A DNA stretch of 64,000 nt from Ignavibacteriales bacterium (GTDB taxonomy: Bacteria; Bacteroidota; Ignavibacteria; UBA10030): contig JAPLFQ010000023.1 in the NCBI GenBank assembly GCA_026390595.1, positions 124,001-188,000 on the forward strand. The letters are read 5' to 3'. Within the stretch, counting starts at the first letter, position 1; every line of letters begins with the position of its first letter. Position numbers and translations under genes: made by a program. The notes under the pieces are model-generated. The model made no database searches. It saw only the letters and a list, made by a program, of their open reading frames with translations, and was not told the DNA's origin. Of this stretch, positions 58,241 to 64,000 are shown one piece after another.

Positions 58241-59245
58241 TTATCGTGGGTTCTCAAGTGACCACTTCACAAGCACCGCCCCCCAGGTGTAACCGGCACC
58301 AAAACTCGCGAGTACGATATTCTGTCCTCTCTTCAATCTCCCGTCAAGCCACCACTCTGAGATGCAGAGCGGAATTGTCGCGGCTGTCGTATTGCCGTAC
58401 CGATCGATGTTGATCATCACTTTTTCACGCGAGAGTCCCATCCGGTCAGCGGTGGCGTCGATGATCCTGAGGTTTGCCTGGTGAGGCACGAGCCACGCTA
58501 CGTCGCTGCCGACGAGATTGTTCCGCTGCATGATCTCTGCGGAAACATCTGCCATGCCTCTGACGGCCGCCTTGAATACCGCTTTGCCGTCCTGGTAAAT
58601 GTAGTGCATTCGCTGATCGATGGACTCGTGCGTCGGCGGGTTGAGGCTTCCGCCCCCTTTCATATACAGAAAGGCCCCTCCCGATCCGTCGGAATACATA
58701 CGGCTGTCGAGCACACCTAACTCAGGCTCATCTGACGGCTCGAGGAGCACGGCTCCTCCGGCATCTCCAAACAGAATGCACGTGTTGCGGTCGGTGTAGT
58801 CAATGATGCTGCTCATTTTGTCAGCCCCGACAATGAGGACCTTCGACGCTGAGCCGTTTTCAATGAACTGACAACCTGTGACCAGTGCATACAGAAAACC
58901 CGAGCATGCCCCGGAGAGATCGAACCCCCAGGCGTTGCTTGCGCCGATCTTGTCCTGGACTATGCACGCTGTCGAGGGAAAGAACATGTCCGGCGTCACC
59001 GTGGCAACAATGATGACATCAATTTCGGTTGCCTCGATCTTCCGGTGCGTCAGCAGGTTTTGAATTGCCCCGACGGCGAGATCCGACGTCGCTCCGTGTT
59101 CAAGGATGCGCCGTTCCGAGATCCCCGTACGCGTGCGGATCCATTCGTCATTTGTATCCACCATCTTCTCGAGCTCGGCGTTGGTCAGAACCTTCGGAGG
59201 TGCATAGTGACCAACAGCCGTTATCGTTGCCCGTCGTTTCATCAT
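58241..59245 (-). CDS. fabH: 3-oxoacyl-ACP synthase III
   Basis: 334 aa. The Cys-His-Asn triad is seen in DLSGACSGFLYAL, VPHQANLRIIDA and NIDRYGNTTAATIPL. FabH starts fatty acid synthesis by condensing acetyl- or branched acyl-CoA with malonyl-ACP. It starts 8 nt after plsX; ATG 59242 is an alternative first codon. Confidence 0.97.
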   Translation of the reverse strand: MMKRRATITAVGHYAPPKVLTNAELEKMVDTNDEWIRTRTGISERRILEHGATSDLAVGAIQNLLTHRKIEATEIDVIIVATVTPDMFFPSTACIVQDKIGASNAWGFDLSGACSGFLYALVTGCQFIENGSASKVLIVGADKMSSIIDYTDRNTCILFGDAGGAVLLEPSDEPELGVLDSRMYSDGSGGAFLYMKGGGSLNPPTHESIDQRMHYIYQDGKAVFKAAVRGMADVSAEIMQRNNLVGSDVAWLVPHQANLRIIDATADRMGLSREKVMINIDRYGNTTAATIPLCISEWWLDGRLKRGQNIVLASFGAGYTWGAVLVKWSLENPR

Positions 59246-59253
59246 GAAAACCC

Positions 59254-60354
59254 TTATTGTGCAGGTGTTGCTGGCTTCGGCGCCATTGCCATCGCTTCTT
59301 CGATGTACGTATTGAGGTGAGTCTGAGCGACTTCCGCCGCCTTGAAAAGCATGTTCTTGATAGCCTTCGGGCTCGAACTCCCGTGACCGATCAGCGAGAC
59401 GCCGTTGACGCCGAGCACCGGAATGCCGCCGAACTCCTCATAGTCCATGTCCTTGAGCGAGGCCCGTAGCGAACCGCGTGCAGCGCCGATGAGAAGTGTA
59501 CGAATCAGATTGCCGGACGCGTACTGCTTCAACTTGCTCTTCAGGAATCCGGGAACACTCTCACCAAACTTGAGAACAACATTGCCCACGAACCCATCGC
59601 AGACCACCACGTCTGCTTTTCCCCTGAGAATATCCCGTCCTTCCACGTTTCCGATGAAGTTCAGGCTGCTTCGTTCGAGAAGGGCATACGCCTCCTGCAC
59701 CACTTCAGTCCCCTTGCTCTTTTCCTCGCCCACGTTCAACAACGCCACGGTCGGGTTGTTGTACTTGAAGACGCGGCTGGCGTACAAGCTCCCCATCACT
59801 CCGAATTCATACAGCTGTTGCGCCCGGCAGTCGACGTTTGTGCCGGCATCAACGAGGAGACATACACCGTGTTCGGTAGGAAAGAACGCAGCGATGGTAG
59901 GCCGGCTGATCCCCTTGATACGTCCCAGTATGAGCGTCGAGGCAGAAAGAACCGCCCCGGTGTTCCCCACGCTCGCGAATGCTTCCGCGTGTCCGTCCTT
60001 GTGGAGCTGCATACCTACAGCGAGAGAGGAATTCTTCTTCTGTTTCAGGGCCGCGGTCGGTCCATCGTCCATCGTGATCACTTCATCTGCATTCACGACC
60101 GACCACGCGAGTCCATCCGCCTTGTGGCGCTGAAGCTCCGCGCGAATCTGCGGTTCCCTGCCGACGAGGATGACTTCAAATTCATCCCTTTTCTGGCGGA
60201 GAGCTTCGATCGCGCCGGCAACTTCATTCGCGGGCGCGAAATCCCCTCCCATTGCATCCAGTACAATTCTCGGTCGTTGAGCCAATGGTGTCGTGCTCTT
60301 TGTGCAGTGAACGGTTTCAGTGCTTCCTGGTCGCGGGGCTGATCCTCGGTACAC
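59254..60354 (-). CDS. plsX: Phosphate acyltransferase
   Basis: 366 aa. PlsX makes acyl-phosphate from acyl-ACP for phospholipid synthesis. Motifs: RIVLDAMGGDFAPANEV at the start of the conserved region, ASVGNTGAVLSAS, LLVDAGTNVDCRA and DGFVGNVVLKFGE. The GTG at 60354 has an AGGAGG directly upstream but only 2 nt away and gives about 20 extra residues compared with typical PlsX; a TTG near 60285 would give the usual length. The exact start is therefore uncertain. Confidence 0.93.
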   Translation of the reverse strand: MYRGSAPRPGSTETVHCTKSTTPLAQRPRIVLDAMGGDFAPANEVAGAIEALRQKRDEFEVILVGREPQIRAELQRHKADGLAWSVVNADEVITMDDGPTAALKQKKNSSLAVGMQLHKDGHAEAFASVGNTGAVLSASTLILGRIKGISRPTIAAFFPTEHGVCLLVDAGTNVDCRAQQLYEFGVMGSLYASRVFKYNNPTVALLNVGEEKSKGTEVVQEAYALLERSSLNFIGNVEGRDILRGKADVVVCDGFVGNVVLKFGESVPGFLKSKLKQYASGNLIRTLLIGAARGSLRASLKDMDYEEFGGIPVLGVNGVSLIGHGSSSPKAIKNMLFKAAEVAQTHLNTYIEEAMAMAPKPATPAQ

Positions 60355-60370
60355 AACCTCCTACAGAGGC

Positions 60371-60402
60371 AAAATCCCGCCTCGTCGATGACGCGGCGGG
60401 AT
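60371..60402 (-). terminator. Hairpin with short T run between rpmF and plsX
   Basis: ATCCCGCC (60374-60381) pairs with GGCGGGAT (60395-60402); within the loop GTC and GAC can extend the stem. On the minus strand it is followed by TTTT. This looks like a weak intrinsic terminator or attenuator that would lower plsX-fab transcription relative to DUF177-rpmF, or an mRNA processing site. The plsX start and its AGGAGG lie immediately downstream. Confidence 0.5.
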
Positions 60403-60423
60403 GATCAGCTCTTCTCCTGTAAC

Positions 60424-60606
60424 TTAGGATTCTTTCGGTATGATAATCGAACGACCATCGTAAAAGCCGCAGTTCGGTCATGCCCTGTGCTGCAGCTTCT
60501 GCTCATGGCAGTTGGGGCATTCCGCTGTTGCAGGCACGGTTGCCTTGTAATGTGTGCGGCGTTTACGCCCGCGGGTCTTTGAGTGGCGTCGTTTTGGATT
60601 TGGCAT
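60424..60606 (-). CDS. rpmF: 50S ribosomal protein L32 with an in-frame TGA in place of Cys43
   Basis: The minus-strand frame from ATG 60606 reads [20 protein letters not shown] and onwards as a normal L32, with AGAGGT before the start. The zinc site is CPNC (30, 33) and should be completed by CPNC at 43-46. Codon 43 (60480-60478) is TGA, and the frame then continues [17 protein letters not shown] to a TAA at 60424, the expected length of 60 codons. Read literally, translation would stop after 42 residues and lose two zinc ligands. Position between DUF177 and plsX is the standard one for rpmF. Either a sequence error, a nonsense mutation, or UGA recoding explains it. Nucleotides after the TGA can form a small stem (CGAAC with GUUCG). 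Confidence 0.85.
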
Positions 60607-60642
60607 TGATGGAACCTCTGACTAAGAAGAGACGTGTATTTT

Positions 60643-61164
60643 CTAGTTCTTTATTTTCTGAAGCCCGGACCATGGCGAGTCGATGTCGTCATTCCGACAC
60701 TCGCACGCAGCCCGGTTGAGATTTGTGCCGCAGGTGGGGCACAAACCGGCACATTCATCACGGCAGAGCACTTTTTGCGGAAGTGCGAGCACTGCGTATT
60801 GCCTCACATCTTCCCCCAGATCAACGTAGTTCGTGTCAGGCGTGATGACTTGCACTTCCTCATTGTCACTCTCTGCACCGCTCGAATCCATCACGAACAA
60901 AACCTTGAATCCGGATGAAATTTCGTGTTCGAACTCCTCGAGGCAGCGATCACAGGTGAAAACACCCCCGGTTTTGAATTCCGTGCGGATGTAGAGCTGA
61001 CGGCTCGTCTTTTCAAGCGTCGATTCAACGATCACTTCTTTAGAGAATCGTGAATCCAGACCAAGTTCCTCAGGCGTAGCCTGAAGAGACCGTTGGTGAG
61101 CGCCTTCCGGGAGTTTCGAAATGTTGATTCTCAGTACGCTCACCGCTTCCCCCATCTCCGGCAT
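60643..61164 (-). CDS. DUF177 (YceD-like) protein
   Basis: 173 aa. DUF177 members sit upstream of rpmF in most bacteria and are linked to 23S rRNA/ribosome maturation. Visible features: an N-terminal strand-rich half (VSVLRINISKLPEGAHQ), GVFTCDRCLEEFEHEI, and a C-terminal CRDECAGLCPTCGTNLN with CEC further on, the family's cysteine pairs. ATG 61164 is used; ATG 61155 is an alternative. It begins the long operon and has a good promoter about 90 nt upstream. Confidence 0.88.
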   Translation of the reverse strand: MPEMGEAVSVLRINISKLPEGAHQRSLQATPEELGLDSRFSKEVIVESTLEKTSRQLYIRTEFKTGGVFTCDRCLEEFEHEISSGFKVLFVMDSSGAESDNEEVQVITPDTNYVDLGEDVRQYAVLALPQKVLCRDECAGLCPTCGTNLNRAACECRNDDIDSPWSGLQKIKN

Positions 61165-61251
61165 CACATAGGCACAGAACAAAGTGGCCGGATTTCGAAA
61201 ATATTCAAGTTTTCGAAGGATTTGGACCGTTTTTCGCAAAAAAGCGGTAAA

Positions 61252-61280
61252 AATATAACCAGAAGGTGCCCCATAGTCAA
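61252..61280 (-). promoter_or_regulatory. Sigma70-type promoter for the DUF177-rpmF-plsX-fab operon
   Basis: On the minus strand: TTGACT, exactly 17 nt, TATATT. It is the best promoter in the window and the only strong one I see before the eleven co-directional genes 61164-50704. The leader to the DUF177 ATG is about 80 nt. Confidence 0.65.
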
Positions 61281-61318
61281 GCGAAAACTGGGAACCCTCT
61301 GTTGGTCAGCAAGAGAAC

Positions 61319-61352
61319 AAAAAAGCCCTTGCACGGCGCGCAACAGGGCTTT
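61319..61352 (-). terminator. Rho-independent terminator after the PUR-family gene
   Basis: AAAGCCCT (61322-61329) pairs with AGGGCTTT (61345-61352). On the minus strand the stem is followed by a T run (complement of 61319-61324). It lies 30 nt past the PUR gene stop and before the DUF177 promoter. Confidence 0.75.
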
Positions 61353-61381
61353 CTTGTCTATCAAATAGAAATGCGTACCAA

Positions 61382-61672
61382 TTATTCCTGCTTCTCTGCA
61401 ACAAGCTCGCCATTTCCCGGTTCGGCAAGCACGAGCAGCTTACCCTGGACGTAATCGACCGTTTCATCCAATGCGTCACTGAATTTCTCGAAATCTTCTT
61501 TATAGAGGAAAATCTTGTGTTTCTCGTACTCCTCTTCCCCCACGCGCTTGCTCTCGGTAATGGTGATGTAGAAATCCTTCTCAGATTTCGTGGACTTCAC
61601 ATCAAAGAAATACGTCCGCTTGCCGGCCCGCACCCGTTTCGTGAAGATTTCGTCTTTATACGTGTTTTCCAA
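61382..61672 (-). CDS. PUR-family (DUF3276) nucleic-acid-binding protein
   Basis: 96 aa. The sequence matches the small PUR/DUF3276 family common in Bacteroidota: FTKRVRAGKRTYFFDVKSTK, DFYITITESKR, KHKIFLYKEDFEKF and DALDETVDYVQ. Members have a PUR-alpha-like single-stranded nucleic acid-binding fold. The longest frame begins with a TTG at 61693, but its first codons are themselves a Shine-Dalgarno (AAGGGAGGT), so the true start is probably the TTG at 61672, about 10 nt downstream of it. A spirochaete and Bacteroidota marker, consistent with the proposed host group. Confidence 0.85.
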   Translation of the reverse strand: MENTYKDEIFTKRVRAGKRTYFFDVKSTKSEKDFYITITESKRVGEEEYEKHKIFLYKEDFEKFSDALDETVDYVQGKLLVLAEPGNGELVAEKQE

Positions 61673-61733
61673 GGTCGTACTACCTCCCTTCAAAAGAACT
61701 GCTGTTAGAGTATGGTATCCGCAGACTCAAGTT

Positions 61734-61754
61734 CGAATTGCGAATTACGAGCTT
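61734..61754. repeat. 7-nt periodic repeat (CGAATTG, CGAATTA, CGAGCTT)
   Basis: Three consecutive 7-nt units in the 222-nt space between the propeller protein stop and the PUR gene. The rest of that space (61755-61894) shows no gene, promoter or hairpin that I can support. Confidence 0.4.
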
Positions 61755-61894
61755 CCTACCTTCGCCATTCGGATTTCTCCGCGTGATGGTCAATCTCACT
61801 TTCCGAATTCTGCTTCTCCTCCCCAACCGCCCATCCTACCTTCAGTGCTGCAGGACAGCAGGGTTGCATCAACACACCCACATCCTCCTTTGAA

Positions 61895-64000
61895 TCACCT
61901 CCTCACAACCGCTACCTTCGCGGTACCTGATTGATTTCCATTATCTGAAAATGCCACGACGAAATAAATGCCGCTGGGGACAACCTTCCCCTCCGTGTCA
62001 CGACCATCCCAAAACGCTCTTCCGCCCCCCTGCGCCTTGAACTGCGACATAAGCTCGCCGTTTGTCGACAGGATCTTGATAGATGTTTCCGCCGAAAGAC
62101 CTTTGATGGTCAGCCTCGATGTGGAAGGAACAACATACGGATTTGGACCGACTTCGAGCGTGGATATCGTTCTCTGCGCCTGCACCGAGGCAATTTCAAG
62201 ACTCGAAAGCCCCTTGACGGTCCCGAAATACATGATGCCCCGCTTCTGGTCGTACGCGATAGATCGGATGTCATCATCCACGAGCTTGCCGTTCGTCGAC
62301 AGGAGTGTGTATTGTCCGAGAACAGCCGTCGCGTCTGAATTCACGACAATAACACCCTCTTTGGTCCCAACCCATTTGTTGTTCACCGCATCAACCGCAA
62401 TGGCCTGAATAGACTGACCGCGGAGCGGGATACGCTGGAGAATGCTTCCCCGGGGGTTGAGGGGATCGGCGACAATCACCATGCCCAGGTCTGTTCCGAC
62501 ACAGACATCACCGTTGAGATCCAACGCGAGGGAGAGCACAATACTGCTCGGCAGACCATCCGAACTGGTCACCCATCCCCAGCCGCCCAACGCCCGTGTG
62601 CCGGTTACCGATGAGTCTTCGTTGAAATAGTACAGTCCGTTCGCCGGTTTGTCGCTCGGTTCTGAGTTTGCAAACCACTTCGTATTGTTTCGGTCGATGA
62701 GAATGTTTGTGAACTTTCCATCCGAAGGAGACGTTCGATAGAGGGCCGAGTTGTTTCCCTTTAGTTGGACGAGATGGTTACCGTTGACCGCAGTCCGATC
62801 GACGAGCCAGGTGTCTCCCTGTGAATCGACCCCCACGCCTCCGATCACAACATAGGTCGGAGCAGCCGGCACAGATCCAGCAAGCGGGGGTGTGGAAGAA
62901 TTATCGAGATGCCGCCGGATGGTGTCATTCGCAACCTCCACAAGTCCCCATCCCCACGAACTGACCCAGACTGAACTGTTGGCGCCGGGTGAGACTTTGT
63001 AGTAGTCATCGCTCTTCATCACGGGATCGGTTGCCATGGTGTAGTTCTTCCAGCGTGCGTTGTCCGGAAGGTACGGATCGTATCGATAGAAACCCTGGCC
63101 CCGCCCGCTGATGCCCGATGCCGCCCAGAGAACGCCTCGGTCATCGACGATCACGCTGCTGAACAGGTTGGAACGCGGAGCGTTCGGAACTTTGTATTCC
63201 CAGGCACCCGTCCATTTTGCCAGGCCACTGAGCGACGTTCCTACCCAAACAACTGATGTCAACGGCTGTGCAGCAAAAGCGTTTGCCTGCATACCGGTAT
63301 TTGTCGCGATCGTCACGGCTGGCGCAGAAAAGCCCGCATACGAAATGAGCACAAATCTGGAGGCTTCATTGGCGAGCACAACGACATCATTCGTACGAAC
63401 CAGAAGACCGGAAATGGCTTTTCCATTGAACGCGGGGACGGCGAGAAAACCGCTCCCGGTGAAAACAGCCAGGCCGTTGGATGTTCCGGCCACGATTGTA
63501 TCGTGTATGCTCGTCACTGCGCTGCAGGAGCTGGACGGCAGGCCGTTGGCCGTACCATACGGCGTCCAGGATGTGGGAGATGAAAGGTTGGGGGCGCCAA
63601 GCGGTGCCGAGGAAATCCCAAGGTCTGTCGCAGCCCAGATACGGTTCTTGATGATTTTCACATCGTTGACACCCGATTGCGTTGCGAATCCGAGGTTCGC
63701 GTAGGTGTCCTTGAATTCTTTCCGCGACAATTGCAGAACAGTGATGCCAAAATCCGTCGCTATGAACAATGAGTCGCCACGCGCAAGGAGCGAACGGATT
63801 GCCTTTTGAACGCGATCGGACTCCTTGATCGCCGTGATCACTGTCCACTGGCCCGTCGCGGGGGTATACGCGTTGAGATACCCGTCCGATGAGCCAACCC
63901 AGACACGTCCGGTTCCATCCACTGTCACGGCAGTGAGATCATTGGAGCTCAGTCCTTCGGAGTTTGTGAACTTGGCAAAGAGGTTTGAGGAGGGGTTGAA
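61895..64000 (-). CDS. Two-component-regulator-propeller protein with type IX sorting domain (5'-truncated)
   Basis: 701 aa visible; the frame is open to the right edge, so the N-terminus and any signal peptide are outside. Repeats of the propeller type recur, for example NSEGLSSNDLTAVTVDGTG and GRVWVGSSDGYLNAY at the edge, TANGLPSSSCSAVTS, and SDGLPSSIVLSLALDLNGD. The last 85 residues form a Por-type C-terminal sorting domain: EVGPNPYVVPSTSRLTIKG, WDGRDTEGKVVPSGIYFVVA, ending in AVVRR. Such proteins are exported by the type IX system. A PorZ-like role is possible by architecture, not proven. A GTG at 63928 is inside the gene, not its start. Confidence 0.88.
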   Translation of the reverse strand, partial: FNPSSNLFAKFTNSEGLSSNDLTAVTVDGTGRVWVGSSDGYLNAYTPATGQWTVITAIKESDRVQKAIRSLLARGDSLFIATDFGITVLQLSRKEFKDTYANLGFATQSGVNDVKIIKNRIWAATDLGISSAPLGAPNLSSPTSWTPYGTANGLPSSSCSAVTSIHDTIVAGTSNGLAVFTGSGFLAVPAFNGKAISGLLVRTNDVVVLANEASRFVLISYAGFSAPAVTIATNTGMQANAFAAQPLTSVVWVGTSLSGLAKWTGAWEYKVPNAPRSNLFSSVIVDDRGVLWAASGISGRGQGFYRYDPYLPDNARWKNYTMATDPVMKSDDYYKVSPGANSSVWVSSWGWGLVEVANDTIRRHLDNSSTPPLAGSVPAAPTYVVIGGVGVDSQGDTWLVDRTAVNGNHLVQLKGNNSALYRTSPSDGKFTNILIDRNNTKWFANSEPSDKPANGLYYFNEDSSVTGTRALGGWGWVTSSDGLPSSIVLSLALDLNGDVCVGTDLGMVIVADPLNPRGSILQRIPLRGQSIQAIAVDAVNNKWVGTKEGVIVVNSDATAVLGQYTLLSTNGKLVDDDIRSIAYDQKRGIMYFGTVKGLSSLEIASVQAQRTISTLEVGPNPYVVPSTSRLTIKGLSAETSIKILSTNGELMSQFKAQGGGRAFWDGRDTEGKVVPSGIYFVVAFSDNGNQSGTAKVAVVRR

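Noticed and set aside
60432-60480. The stem after the rpmF TGA as a proven SECIS element
   Set aside because: Only a 5-bp CGAAC/GUUCG stem with a weak inner helix is visible, the sequence is constrained by L32 protein conservation, and no Sec machinery is in the window; it is mentioned only as a possibility.
60424-60606. Genome-wide reassignment of UGA as a sense codon
   Set aside because: TGA is the functional stop of several genes here, including hutI (overlapping the ftcD ATG), aguB (overlapping the aguA ATG), aguA and fchA, and no other gene in the window is interrupted by TGA.

Overview
The window looks like chromosomal core sequence from a Gram-negative bacterium of the Bacteroidota/Chlorobiota (FCB) group, possibly Ignavibacteria-like. 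The evidence is a protein with a C-terminal type IX secretion sorting domain and propeller repeats at the right edge, a PUR/DUF3276 family gene, many lipoprotein signal peptides, two outer-membrane barrel proteins, and histidine kinases with an HQLGTP-type H-box. Genes are densely packed, and no intergenic stretch reaches 300 bases. I found no tRNA, rRNA, CRISPR array, insertion sequence or prophage.

Layout. 1-6.75 kb (minus strand): start of a lipoprotein gene at the edge, a phosphohexomutase, enolase, a large membrane metallopeptidase with TPRs, and murA. 7-16.4 kb: purA and a sensor kinase, an M20 amidohydrolase, a three-gene minus-strand membrane/SnoaL-like group, the putrescine genes aguB-aguA, and an M49-type lipoprotein peptidase. 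16.4-28.9 kb: thyX-folA, an SDR with altered catalytic residues, MarC, a PDZ-membrane-GAF-PP2C phosphatase, a patatin-barrel protein, a BatA/VWA protein and hflX.

28.9-48.5 kb is the most distinctive block. It encodes a complete histidine-to-glutamate pathway (hutH; hutU; hutI-ftcD-fchA). These genes are interleaved with a signalling set: a REC-histidine kinase, an NtrC-type activator, a SixA phosphohistidine phosphatase, a five-PAS hybrid kinase with two REC domains and a C-terminal HPt, and a free HPt protein that is a clear paralogue of that domain. Nucleoside genes (adenosine deaminase, adenosine-specific kinase), a lipoprotein form of RidA, panE, a small four-cysteine protein and a methyltransferase share the block. 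hutH and the signalling genes diverge from a promoter region that carries an inverted repeat.

48.6-61.2 kb (minus strand): rsmE and an outer-membrane protein, then a long apparent operon DUF177-rpmF-plsX-fabH-fabD-fabG-acpP-fabF-rnc-gcvP-CoA-binding protein. It runs from a good sigma70-type promoter (61252-61280) to a strong terminator (50653-50687). The window closes with a PUR protein and the 5'-truncated propeller protein.

The most striking single observation is in rpmF (ribosomal protein L32). The codon for the third zinc-binding cysteine (Cys43) is an in-frame TGA, while the reading frame, the fourth cysteine and the conserved C-terminus continue intact behind it. TGA is a normal stop elsewhere in the window, so this is a sequence error, a recent nonsense mutation, or site-specific UGA recoding. 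Several intergenic spaces also carry short tandem or inverted repeats with periods of 7 or 9 nt.
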